A stretch of DNA of 64,000 bases from Trichosphaerium sp. ATCC 40318. Taxonomy: Eukaryota; Discosea; Flabellinia; Trichosidae. A model generated the notes under the pieces. It made no database searches. It had not been told where the DNA came from and saw nothing but the letters and a program-made list of their open reading frames with translations. Where the stretch lies: the NCBI GenBank assembly GCA_038496445.1, contig JALMLS010000478.1, positions 1-64,000 of the forward strand, read 5' to 3'. A program made the translations under genes and the position numbers. How positions within the stretch are numbered: the stretch's first letter is position 1; each line of letters starts with the position of its first letter. This document shows, in pieces, positions 1 to 11,199 of this stretch.

Positions 1-252
1 GGTGGTTCTTTGCAAGTTGTTCGAACACTGCGTTCATTTGCTTGGATGGTTTGGACCATTCAGCCCAGAAATTGATGATAATTTGTCCATATCTAAATTC
101 AGATAGTTTTTCGAGTTGTGTGAGGGTCGTAATTTGAGTTGTGGCCATTTGTGGTTAAAAGCGTGGAAATTGTTTTTTTCGTGGGTTTTTTTTTTGGTCC
201 GCACGAATATTCTTGCAAAGTCGACATTTGCACTCAATTTCACACAATAACC

Positions 253-678
253 ATGGCAGAACAATACGGTGCACCAAACACCATCTCTCGTGACGCTAAG
301 ATCCCATTGTCGTTTTTCAAGAAAGCGCCTATTAGGCCGTTCAACGCAACTAGCATGCTACAAATCAGACAAGCTCGCATGGTTTCGCCAGTTAGCTTTT
401 TCAAAATTGGTTGCGCCAACGCATACACCTTTTTCAAAGGCACTGTCCCACTATTATTCTATGGTGTATCAATTACTGTTTTCACTCTAATTTACACCAT
501 TGGTAAAGAACCAGCTACAGGATGGGAGAGTACGTTGTTATGTTATGCCTAAGGGATACTGACACTAGTTTTAGCGAGTGGCGCTTATGGACCTTCACGT
601 ACTGGTCATCGTATTACGTTGTTGAAACAGGGTAAAAACCCATTCGACCAAGCCAACTGGGCCGGACGTGGACATTAA
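253..678 (+). CDS. Small single-pass membrane protein, unidentified
   Basis: Two exons, 253-529 and 575-678, joined over a 45-nt intron (GTACGT...TTTTAG). They give 126 residues exactly in frame with a TAA stop. The start is the ATG at 253, in a CCATGG context. One hydrophobic stretch at about residues 62-84 (GTVPLLFYGVSITVFTLIY) looks like a membrane helix. A basic N-terminal half precedes it and a polar tail ending in WAGRGH follows it. The length, basic character and single helix would fit a small accessory subunit of a mitochondrial inner-membrane complex, but I do not recognise the family and that is a guess. The next gene converges on it from the minus strand. Confidence 0.6.
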
Positions 679-1093
679 ACTCAACACAGGCGCTGATAAT
701 CGCGCTTCAAAGGCTAATTCAACACTTTGTACGCTGTTGGATTGCTGTAAATCTATATCATTGCGTCAAGGCATTTATTTTATTACAAACGACACTTCAA
801 CGCAAAAGCATCGAAAAGATTGTAGAACAACTCTAATAACAAGAAACTCAAACATCATGAAATGTTTTTGCCCTAATCAACGTCTTAACAGTTAACGAGT
901 TGGGGTTGGTTGTGCGAGCAGGAAAAAGCCATGGGACAGTTTTTTTTCACAGCGTGTGGGTTTATTATATTTACATACAGTTACATGATCCCCTTTTTCT
1001 TTTTGGGTTTTTTTTCCTTTTTTTTTTTTTGTTTTGAACGGAAGAAGAGGTGGTTTTCAGAAATTATTTTTGGTGAGGGTTTGTTGGTTGAAA
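679..1093. other. Convergent intergenic spacer
   Basis: No supported gene. The spacer holds T-rich runs around 1010-1030 and separates the 3' ends of the membrane-protein gene and the DYRK-type kinase. Polyadenylation signals for both are probably here, but none is distinctive. Confidence 0.5.
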
Positions 1094-4000
1094 TTAATAT
1101 GTTACACGATTAGAAAAGTCAAAATCCTCGGTCTGCCTACCGTACGTCCGAGAAGCACTCCTTTTCCTGGGGTTATTACGGCGGTTGGCGCCAAGTTTGG
1201 TTGCGCGTATTGAGTTTGGCCAAAAGCAGGATCTGCCAGATCCCATTGAATCTCGTCGCTCAGACTCTCGTCTATTCAGCGCTATATGATGCATCGCATT
1301 GCTCAACATAGCGCCATCGTCTGTGTAATAACCCTTGGCGCGTGCGCGTTGGGTTGGATAGCCATGTACGTCATAGAAGGCGTTAACACTGGCGCTCTGT
1401 GCAGCGCCCTCAAAAGACATGCTCCGTCTGTGCTGAGGTCTATGTATGTGTTTGTTTGGCACTAATACTGGTGCTACTTCTTGTGATCGCCGCTGTTGTC
1501 GCTCTTGCGGTCGCTGTTGTTGTTGAGGCTCTACTATTCGCGACATACGCCGACCACCTGTAGACATATTGGGTGACATTTGCACGGCAGAGGGCTGCAC
1601 GATCTTGGGTTGCTTTGCAAACTTCTTTTTCAAAAATGGATGATTCACTGCGTCCAGTGGAGTGATTCGATTTCGTGGTTCATACACCAGCATTTTAGAT
1701 ACTAGATCGTGGAATGCTTCAAGTTCTGACACATTAATATCCGGCGCCTTCTTCGACTCAATAATGTCCAGTAGCGATGTCCTCTCGCCATCCTAGTACC
1801 CAATGCGTTAGTGTGTACCAAAACAAGAGACAGTGTTATGAGTAGGCATTAACCAACCCAAAAATGTGCGTACCTGCCGCGGTAAAGTGTCCCTGCCAAC
1901 CTTGAATATGTGCCTGGCGTAATAACCGCGCATCATGGTAGAGCTGGGTGGACCCAGGACGTCTATTATTTTGTACAGTTGGTCCTTTGAGTCGTCTCCT
2001 CTGAAGAGAGGCTGTGCTGTGTAGAGCTCCACCAATACGCATCCCAAACTCCACATATCGATAGGATAGCTGTATTCAGTACCAAGTAATATCTCAGGTG
2101 CCCTGTAGTATCTACTTTGTACGTAGGGATACTTCTATTTTGTTCAAGAACGCCTTTAGTATTAAAAAAAAATAAAACTTGAAACACAAGCAAGTTGAGG
2201 CAGACATACCAGCTCGTCCTTGTTAGACGCCGATACTGAACTCCCAAAATCTATCAACTTGACATGAGCGGACGTGGGTGATATCAACACTATGTCTAAT
2301 ACAAAAACGATTAGGGATGGTGAGAATATTCAACAAACACTTTGTTGCGGTCGGCTTGTCCTTTTGCTTACTCTCTGGTTTTAAATCCCTGTGTATAATC
2401 TTCTTGTTGCGCAAAACAATCAAAGCGTAAAGGAGTTGATAACAAATCTTCTTAATGACGCGCAGGGATAGGCCAGGAGACGTTTTTTCAATCGTAAAGT
2501 TTAGGAGTTTGAGGAGGTTGTGTGAGAGAAGCTCAAACACTATGCACATGTGCCCATTATGCTCAAACACTGTCTTGTATTCCACTGTAATATCATTCTT
2601 AGCATTGGAACAGGTTATAGCAATAGTTTAATGGTACCTATGTGGGATGTGCCGTGCGGCGATGCATTCAAAAATTTGAGTATTTCAATCTCCTGGCGAG
2701 CACCACTTCCAAAAATAAATATTGTATTTCCGTAATAAGGTAATGACTAATACGCACGTTTTAAACGCTGGACTGTTCCGTACAATCTTTATGGCGAATT
2801 TTTCTATGAAGGCAGTAAGAAACCGTGACGTCAACATTATCATGATATCAGACAACAAAAAAGCAAAAAAACGAGTATTCACGTCAAATCCAATCGATTT
2901 TCTGCAATACGACGATACTGCAAACCCTTCCAGTTCTCATGAAGCTGTAGGATTCACCAAACGCACTTTCAAATTGTGCCTCTACTAAGAAAAGAATTCT
3001 ATTGCTCAACAAAGTGTACCCTCTGTTCGTGTGTCTACCGCAGCGACTGCCTGAGCGTGTGATCCTGCACCCAAAATCTCTGTGACTTGATAGAAATCTC
3101 CTAACATTTCACCCAATTGTACTTTGTAGTAGTTTCGCTCCTTGACTTGCTGCACTTGACTCAACTTATGGGCAAAAACCTGCAAAGCAAATAAGGTGAA
3201 ACGGTTTTATGAAAGTTTTGTTTGGGGCCTTCAAAAACCGGCTCTTGGTTGTTGTAGCGCGTAAAAATCACGAGGTTGGATGAATAAAGTACCTTGGTCA
3301 AGTTGCTGTACGTTTTGTCTAGAAAAGGGGTGAGAAGTGCAAGGCTAAATTTTTTTCAATTCAAAAAAAAAAAACGTTACGTACCCAAGTTTATTGTTAG
3401 TTTCACGACTGGTGCCTGTGACCTGGGTCGCATTGTGCTCTGCTGTGTTCTGTTCTGGTGTAGTGCATCCGTTGAATTGCCATGGGCAAATGCATCATAC
3501 GCGGACCTGCCTGACTCGTGGTTCCACATGCTGGTCGGTTCTGAGGACCTGTTCACGGACGGGCTGTTAGGAGTAACAAAGATAAATGAGGCAGGTTAGC
3601 GCTTTTTTCGCTTTACGGCAAACAGTGTGTAACAATCACAACGTAGGGCGTACACCATGTTCACTTCGCTCTGTGCGTGTGAGGCAACGTTATGTTTGGA
3701 AGTGGAATGAAGTGCTGAAGCGGAAGCCTGTGCAGTGATCGTAACATCGTTGCCAAACCCCTGTTCCGTTGTTGCAAGCCCAGTTTGTTCTATAGTCTCC
3801 GGTGTGAAAGGCGTCGGCAATTCTCTACTCTGGATCAATGTCGTGGATAGAGAAACGCGCCAAAAGAAAAAACAAGCCAAAAAAACCGAAAATCAAAAAA
3901 AAAGCAAAAAAAAAAAAAAAATACCCAATCTGCGCTTTACCTACGCACAACAAAACCAAAAGGTATTGGTTTGTACAACCGAAAAAAATTATCGTTTCAC

Positions 4001-4220
4001 GCACGTGGCGCAACCAGGAAAAAAAATAAACCAAAAAAAAAAAAGCAAAAAAAAAATTAGCGTGGCCGTTCTTTTTTACTGGGCATGTGTTAACGCACGT
4101 GCTACTATTAACGAATGATTTAAACGATCCATTAGACTCAGATTTTAGGCATCGTCTAGCTTTGGCTCTCTCGTGTAGTACTTCTGTACTTTCATCGTAG
4201 CTGGTGTCTCGTTTGCTCAT
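1094..4220 (-). CDS. DYRK-family (CMGC) protein kinase
   Basis: Multi-exon serine/threonine kinase. In order it shows a glycine loop ([14 protein letters not shown], near 3080), the VAIK-type lysine (FAIKIVRN, near 2800), the DYRK signature [13 protein letters not shown] (near 2530), the catalytic loop HRDLKPEN (near 2385, split by an intron), DFG as LIDFGSS (near 2250), the activation segment [15 protein letters not shown] with the DYRK tyrosine position (near 2110), and [17 protein letters not shown] (near 2040). The C-terminal tail after HPFLKKKF is long, Arg/Gln-rich and low complexity. DYRK kinases autophosphorylate the YxY tyrosine and control growth, splicing and cell cycle. They usually have HCDLKPEN, so HRD is a small departure. 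The N-terminal exons (3600-4220) are Ser/Thr-rich; the start at 4220 and the first junction are uncertain. Confidence 0.85.
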
Positions 4221-4713
4221 TGGCGCACTCCAAACACAAAAAAAGTGCGCTTTGCCGCCGTGCCTTGCGTTCTATGATCGAAAATGATGTTAAATCGACC
4301 TGAAATATTGTTCTTTGACTTATTTGCGCTCAGGTGATTTTTTTTATGAGGTAGTTCAGAAAATTATGTTAAGGCGAATGACACCCTTCCTTTTTGTCGT
4401 CAATATACGTTACACTGTATAGCGCCGCGGTACGCAGTATTACACCTAGGCGATGTACAGTAAGTTATCCCGTTTGGTATCAACCCTTTTTTTTTGGTAC
4501 AAACCAGTACTAGTAGGTACCTACAACCGTTTTTCATTTTCGTGTCATGACATAATAAAATTTCTTCCGTTGGCTTATTCGGTATTTTAATTGTGTGGTC
4601 TATCTAATTTTACAATGGGACTTGGTAGCTTTTTTTTACAACGTGTGGTACTCTTCCCGAAGAAATAAGCTCGCTGTGGTTGTCTTCTGGCGCTTCGGTA
4701 TGTCCTGTACAAG
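4221..4713. other. Intergenic spacer
   Basis: No gene seen. AT-rich, with poly-T runs near 4337 and 4490. It should hold the promoter of the DYRK-type kinase (start near 4220, minus strand) and the terminator of the coiled-coil gene. Confidence 0.4.
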
Positions 4714-6290
4714 TTAGTCCCGGATGTGCACTAACGACATTTCTTTTGTTTTCAAAACCCAAAAAAAAAAAAGGTTGTTTTTCGCATTCATTCACGCACC
4801 TTGCTCTGTGTGTGGTCGGTGTTGGTGGCCGTGGTTTCCGTTGTGAGGGTGGTTACACGATCCTGATGAATGGCTGTGGTTGTGTCCCTCGCCGTGAGCG
4901 TGTTCAGCAGCGTTATGCGCATGTCCAGAACCTGCCACTTTAGGATATTGTCTTCGTTTGGTTTTACTCCTTTTCCTTGCCGCTGTTGTACCACTTGCTT
5001 CGATAGTATTAATAGGCGCGCCAGCAGCCATACGATCAGCTATATTAACTATCACAGTCTTTTGCACTTGTAAGTCATATTTCAGTTTTGTCGTCTCCTG
5101 CAGCAATCTTCCATTGCGTTCTATTTCAGTTTGCAACTGCTTCATAAACTTGTTCCTTTGGTTATGGAGTGTAACAATAGAGGCACTTGCTTCCCGCTCG
5201 GCGGCCTCATATCTCCCTCTAGCGGCTTGAAGTTTTACCAATTCTGCGTTATACACGCTGTCATTGCTGGGCAATCTCTTGGGACTGTCGCTTTGCTGTG
5301 GCGTTGCTGCTTCCAGTTTGTCAGCACGTGCTATGGCTTCATCGCGTTGGCGTTCAGCTAGGGGTATATGTTAGGTTATTGTATCGGTTTATTGGATTAT
5401 CAGACTTGTTTTAACGTACCAGCGGTAACCGCCGTAGTCAAGGCGGTAATATTATCCAAGAGGTGTTGGTGTTGTTGCGATTGCTCGACAGTGACATTGG
5501 CGCGTTGAGTCATGGCTGTCATCTCTTCAATTTGTTTGCGTAGCCTGTTGCTCTCCATTTGTGCGGCATTTGTAGCAGTACCTGTGATTGGGTGAGACAA
5601 GGCCGGTACATTGTAACAAACAAAAGGAACTAGTTGATTGAACGACTTACCGGCAGCTTCGAGCTGTGTTCGCAAACTGCCTATAGTTCTGTCTGATTCT
5701 GTCACAAGTTTCTGTCGTTGTGCTTCCAGCTCTTGTTTGTGATCATTTCTTACTTGCTCCAGGGTGGTCGATAAGTGTTCGTTCTCGCGCTGTAAATTGT
5801 CTAGGGTTGCAAGTTTTCCATCAACGCCTTGGAATTTTAACAAAGTGTCACTATTTGCGTCCTTTGCTTTCTGCGGTTGTATTAATACTTCCAGCGCGTT
5901 GTTTACGTTACGTACTTGTAATTGCTCTTGCAACGACACAATTTCCTCCTTTTGTGCCTGTATTGTCTTTTCGTGCTTCTGTATTGTTGCGCTATTGGTT
6001 AATTTTTCTTGTAGGAGTTGTTTGTTTGTTTGTTCCAACAGTTTGTAGCGTAATGGACTATCTGTAGTGTGTGGCACTGGATTAGAGGCAAGTGTCGACG
6101 TTGGCACTTGAATATTTGCTGTTTGGGTAGGGTTTTGCGTATGAACGCTACTTGTTGGTTGTGTAGCTGTTAGGGAGCTGTCTGACGCGTCAGCACTTAG
6201 CTACAATTGTTTAAAAATGGTTTAATAACCGTTACTGTACTGTACCATCTTGCCGAGTTCAATAAGGCGTTGGCGTTCGTCGTCCGCCAT
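4714..6290 (-). CDS. Coiled-coil protein with histidine-rich C-terminal tail
   Basis: Exon 1 encodes MADDERQRLIELGKM (start 6290). A short intron beginning GTACAG joins it in frame to a Ser/Thr-rich linker. Most of the rest is heptad-like coiled coil (LQRENEHLSTTLEQVRND; LRKQIEEMTAMTQRANVTVE; NRKFMKQ-type stretches), split by introns near 5640 and 5400. Residues encoded at about 4800-4930 form a His/Gly/Asn-rich tail (HAHGEGHNHSHSSGSCNHPH), resembling metal-binding linkers of zinc transporters and chaperones. The last exon adds only VHIRD before the stop at 4714. Function is unknown; the tail suggests zinc, nickel or copper binding, by composition only. About 400 residues. Confidence 0.7.
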
Positions 6291-6627
6291 TTTGTTTACT
6301 TGATGAAAAAATACACCTTGGAGTACAACACTGGACTGGTATAAAGTACTTTTGGTTATTCCACGTACAGTAACGCTTTACGTGGTTCGTGTCAGAGAGC
6401 AATGGTTTGTTTAAGTCTGTGTGACATTTAAGACCACTTGTTTCGAGTGGGGAGAGTAGCGACCTGATAAGTATTCGAAGGGGTGACATCACCCAACAGT
6501 CAAGATAGTGGATGAGAAGTTTTGACATTCAAAAAGCATGCGATAACGATTGGAGTAAATTCCAAAAAGTGAACACAAAGCGAACAAAAAAACGAGACCA
6601 AAAGTATGTTTGTAATTATTTGTACAT
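6291..6627. other. Intergenic spacer, PES1 3' side
   Basis: No supported gene. It lies between the start of the coiled-coil gene and the stop of PES1 (both minus strand), so it should contain the coiled-coil promoter. No clear motif seen. Confidence 0.4.
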
Positions 6628-8829
6628 TTATTGTTTTTTAGCACGCTCAGCAAGTCTTGCATTCCTTTTATCTCTTTTATTTCGCTGCTTTTGGTGATGG
6701 CGTATGGCTTTCTTGACTTTATTTGGTTTAAACTCTAATGCCATATCCTTAACTTGTGCTTTCTCCTTGAGCGCCTTTTCTGTCTGGGCTCGTTTTCTCA
6801 TTTCAATAGTGACATCTGCTTCAACAGGGGCGTAGTTACCTTCCCGTTCAGCCTGCAGCTCGCGTGCATAATTATCCTCAACTTGTTCCTCATTAGGCTA
6901 TAACAGCAGATGGTTAACGACTTGAAAGTAAGACAAATAAAAAATTAAAAAAGAACACAAAACGTACCCCTTCGTCTTGCACCAGCTTTGGCTTTCTAAC
7001 GTATGGCTCATCGTGTCCAAGTAAAGCGGCTTTGTATTTCTCAGCCTTCTTTTTGTAGGCTGGTACATGGCTCTCCCTTCCGTAGTTGGTGTAAGGCGAC
7101 AAGTGAGGTGGTAGGACAGCGCCTGGGGCATAATCGGTCACAGGCATTGGCACCGCAAAGTTGAGCGAGTCGTACACCCACTGAGGTTGGACGTAGTCGC
7201 GGTCCAACATGCGGTGCTTCATGTCATGACGATCCCATACAACGTGTGTTATATTCTCATCATCTACATCCAGCGTCACCTCGCCACCGGCAGCCAATAT
7301 GATAAAGGCTAGCGACGTCATTGGTGTTTCACGACCAAGGTAGAATACCAAGTCGCTAAACACTGAAGCCACACGCCCTTTGCCTTTGTCGAGGAGGGCA
7401 TCTCGATCCTTCTCAAACTGCTCTGGAGGGACGTTTTCGTTCATATCGGCTTGGTCTTCTTCTTCCATTGGTGTCACCGTGTTGTGTTCGTCAGATTCTT
7501 GTTGTCTTGTGACAGCCTGCTCTAGTACATTGTTATCAATCTCAACGACTTCATCGTGCATCTCGGCGTCCTACATCACATCCGTGTCAGCAACTGAATA
7601 CGAATGCAAGAAATGGTGGCACGCTTGGTGGGGTGCTCAAAAAAAACAAAAAAATGATTCATTACCTCATCATCGTCGTCTGTGTGGTGCATTTTGTCGA
7701 CTGTTTCGGCGGACAGGTACTGAATGACAAGCTCATCATCCTTTGGAGGGTACGATAGCTCGGCCTGGTTGAACAGTCTGAACATTACAAATCCCATGTA
7801 TACCAAATAAAACTCAAGGAAAGAAATGACGATTAATTGCTGACCAACACTAGCGTTCACCTGCAATAAAAAAAATAAGGAAAAACAGTGATTTGTCTTA
7901 TCCCAAAATTGTCGCGATTTGGCTAATCGTATTACGTACAGCCATGTTAAAGTTGTGCGGCTCTAACCAGGTGATTCTGTGACCGTGAATATCAACTGAA
8001 TAATAGATACCCTTGATGGAGACAAAGGTTTTTCTCAAGGCATTCGTCTTGGATACGTAGAATTTAAAGTATTTCAAATATGCATTGGCTGTGTTGAGGT
8101 GCGCGTGTGGCAGTTGATCTGATATTTTTGGCATGTGTGCGAATAGAGCAAGGACGGATAAAGCATCGTCCAGCCCTTGAAGAGCTTTTTCAAACGTAGG
8201 GTAGCGCTCCTTGACCTGCGAAAAACAATTACAATCAGCTCAACCTTTTCATAAATGGTAAAAAAAAAAAAAAAAAGCATTGTTTGCCAAGTGTCAAAAA
8301 GAAATACGTACAACGTGGTCTAGGTTCATCTTCGGTTTTTCTGTAACTAATGTGCGAATTGCGTCAAAATCGCCAGCTTGCTCTGCTCGCTTTACTCTCT
8401 TGTGCCACGTCTTGAGCTTGAGCATCGTTTCAAGCATTGGGTCGTGTAACAGATGGCGTACATCCTTCGCTCTTTAAAAAATGTCATAACGTATACTACG
8501 AGCAAGAACAGCGGTCTTGGGCGTACCTGTATAGAATTGCATCAGGTTTGAACCCTTTCTTGTGTCTATTCCGTGGTTCACGCGGGTAAATACCCTTTAG
8601 AATACATAACCGCCTGTTTCAAGTCATTTCTCAAGTATTTTGTTTAGGTAATGTACCTAAAGTCGAATTGACTGACTTGTGCGTTCCTGCGCGCCTTGGA
8701 GCTTGACCAGTATTCCTTTTTAGCCCTCAACTACAAGAGTCAGTGGTTGGCCTGTGTAAAATAGCGTACAGCTGATTTCGGCTTGTACCGAACATGGTTC
8801 AGCATCTTGGTGTTAGTTTTACGACCCAT
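6628..8829 (-). CDS. PES1: Pescadillo homolog (60S ribosome biogenesis)
   Basis: Starts at 8829 with MGRKTNTKMLNHVRYKPKSA and runs through about eight exons. The Pescadillo N-terminal domain includes RLCILKGIYPREPRNRHKKG and ALRKTFVSIKGIYYSVDIHG, then VYMGFVMFRLFN. An acidic region at 7450-7690 leads into a BRCT domain (VFYLGRETPMTSLAFIILAAGG ... HVVWDRHDMK; DRDYVQPQWVYDSLN) and the family motif PGAVLPPHLSPYTN. The C-terminus is a basic coiled-coil ending in RNKRDKRNARLAERAKKQ. PES1 works with BOP1 and WDR12 in the PeBoW complex, which is needed for 27S/32S pre-rRNA processing in the nucleolus. Length (about 590 residues) and domain order match the family. Confidence 0.95.
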
Positions 8830-10190
8830 GCTTTGTACTTTCTACAGAGTTGCGAAATGTTGAGTAAAAGAGTCAAGGCAGGTTTACTTAATCAAACAAC
8901 GTTTATACGCTCCGTTAAACTGTACTTTGCACAAAAAGGTGCACTGTGAAGGCAAACTTGAGGAAAAATTGCCCAACGCGGTTGAGCCCCAACTAGATTG
9001 CGCCAATGAAGGAGTAGCTCCTCGAGGAAGTAGTGGAATGGTACTGCGTGCAAAATGTAGTACTTTGTCAGAGTGACAGCAAACATAGCTCTCATGTACG
9101 TAATGAACTGTTGGATCTGTAATTGAAAGGTTTTTTTTTTTATTTTATTTTTTACAAGCTAGGATGTAATTGAAAGGTAATAAGGACAAACGTTAATAAC
9201 ACAAAAACTTTCGTCCTAAGACAACCTCTAACGTTGCTGGGGGTAAAACACACGTGTGTAAGAATATATACGCTGTTCATGACCTGCAGTGATGTTTTTT
9301 ATTGAACCAATATCCATTGGATTTAAACAGTTAAAAACTCTCTTTTTGGTGTAGTTGCTATTGTGTCTGTTGTGCTGTAAGTTATTTAAATAAAGGCAAA
9401 TTGATAATTTGTAAATAAAAATGCTGATTTTGCAGATTTAGTAGTTGATTATTGAGTACCTTTATAAAGATCTTGTACTTGTTGTTAAAAAGCTTGATGG
9501 GTCTGTAGTAGCAATTGTTTAATAACAGCTTGGCTGTTAATGGTGCAGTTTATCAACTTTATTGAAAACAATCAATAAAAAACAACTTGAAACAGCAGCA
9601 ATAATTTTATTTGATACACATCCATGCCAAAGAACATTGGTTAAGAGCAAATGCTGGCATCTATAGTGTTTTATTTTTTCATATCTTACAACGCTATTAC
9701 CACAAACCAACAACCAAACAAAAAAATCCACAAAATCAACATACATCAGTGTCATCTATTTGGTCATCCACTACACTGTATAGTACAATGAATGAATATT
9801 TTTTCACACTTTTAAAAAATCTTTGGTGTAGAGTTAGTTTTGTACAATAAACATGATTGAAGCTGAGAGAGAATAGTTTGAAGGCATTTGATAGCTGTGT
9901 TAGATTTTTGGACTTAACAATAAAAACACAATATGTTGGTTCAAACTCTTGAAAACATGTAATGGACACTTTGAAGTTATACACACTGTAAAAGCATTTT
10001 TTAATTTGTCATTTTGTTTATTTGGGTGATTTGTGTGTCAGTTTTAGCTTAAGCTGTGGCCAATTCTTCCTCCAGTGTGTTGATTCTCTCGCTTTTGCTT
10101 TTCTCACTTCTTTTTAGGTGTTTGAGTTCCCTGAGATAACCTTTCAAGGAACATTGTTGTTGTGCCTTTCATAAGTGTGTATTTGAGCTT
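8830..10190. other. AT-rich non-coding flank of repeat island
   Basis: About 1.4 kb of AT-rich DNA with no coding stretch I can assign. It contains poly-T/A runs (9130-9150) and many short inverted TA-rich words. It includes the PES1 promoter on its left end and grades into the repeat island on its right. Confidence 0.45.
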
Positions 10191-10514
10191 TTAGGTTGGA
10201 TAATGATCATCTTCTAACAGTTGGTTATGGCACATTTCACATTCACTGTTCACATTGCTTGGCTCAGCAACAATGTGCCTGATGTCAAAACCAGAGATAT
10301 AAAGTTTGTTGTGATACTTATGGCTAAGATCCACAGTTGATCTCAAAGCACCAAGTACCGATTTAAACTTGTCAGATTTGTTGTTTCTACAATAAATGCT
10401 AACTTTGTTTTTAGCCCACAACTTGAGGTGTGTGAGGCTTATGTGCTGATTTAATATCTTAATGTAGGCTTTGCCATGGCGAATGGTGTAATAGTACTGG
10501 TACTTGGCCTCCAC
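10191..10514 (-). CDS. Hypothetical 107-residue ORF in repeat island
   Basis: Uninterrupted ATG-to-stop reading frame of 107 residues, Lys/His/Tyr-rich. A C-terminal CEMCHNQLL looks like half of a zinc-binding motif, and IRHGKAYIKILNQHISLTHLKLW sits near the N-terminus. No family recognised. Being inside a repeat-rich AT island next to an inverted-repeat element, it is more likely a fragment of a mobile-element protein than a host gene. Confidence 0.3.
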   Translation of the reverse strand: MEAKYQYYYTIRHGKAYIKILNQHISLTHLKLWAKNKVSIYCRNNKSDKFKSVLGALRSTVDLSHKYHNKLYISGFDIRHIVAEPSNVNSECEMCHNQLLEDDHYPT

Positions 10515-10539
10515 TCTTCAAATTGCTGTAGAAAACTAT

Positions 10540-10935
10540 AGAATTGGACAAAATATGTGTGTCCAAAACATGCCCAAAATGTGCCATTTGCATGTTTTAA
10601 CCATGACCTGTCCTTAATAGAAATTTGACCAAAAAAGTGAAAAATAACAAAATGGCAAACTCAAAACTCAACCATCTCACCCCAAAGCTGATCACCTCTG
10701 ATCACTAACAATAAAACATGTATTTGCATCCAAGTGAGCAGTAATTAGGTTTGTATTGGCATGGCTTTAAAAGTATGCAAAAAAATCTAAAAATATCCAA
10801 AAACCAATAATTCCTTGATTTTTCTATTTTTTAAGCAAAAACAATAGATTAAAATCCAATAATCGTCTTTAAAAAGAGGTTTAATGAAGTTATTGAGCCA
10901 TAATATCCTTTATCTACCCTAAATACCTATCTGAA
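10540..10935. repeat. Older, decayed copy of the 11200-12233 repeat family
   Basis: About 270 bp from about 10567 to 10842 closely matches 11269-11532 in the same orientation. Shared landmarks are the run TTTTAACCATGACCTGTCC, the block CTCAAAACTCAACCATCTCA, and AAAACATGTATTT. The segment 10852-10932 is present again at about 11660-11740 but inverted (GGATATTATGGCTCAATAAC in one orientation). A left end resembling the inverted repeat of the neighbouring element is visible near 10540 but degraded. This is a diverged second copy with internal rearrangement. Confidence 0.7.
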
Positions 10936-11199
10936 ACTTGAAATATCTAAAACCACAAAGTTTCAGCTCCATAGAAGTCAGTTTTATTCATTTCTATCGT
11001 TACATCAATAGTAAAATTGGAAGTATGGATCCTGTAAGGGTTTTTTTGTACAGGTCAAAAGTACAAAACCTGTACAGGTTAGGTACAGGTCAAAATATGT
11101 GTCAGCAGTTATAATTGTGTACACAAAAAAGTAAAAACAATGGATTGGTTTATTGTTTTCTTAACTATTACAAGTACATTTACATTGCAACACATTATC

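Noticed and set aside
3735-4118. Lys-rich plus-strand ORF opposite the DYRK kinase 5' exons
   Set aside because: It is produced by A-rich tracts (about 3895-4055) that are intron sequence of the minus-strand gene.
5131-6067. Long plus-strand open frames opposite the coiled-coil gene
   Set aside because: They mirror the minus-strand coding exons, have hydrophobic low-quality composition and no splice support.
8892-9095. 67-codon minus-strand ORF upstream of PES1
   Set aside because: No family motif, no flanking exons; lies in the AT-rich promoter side of PES1.
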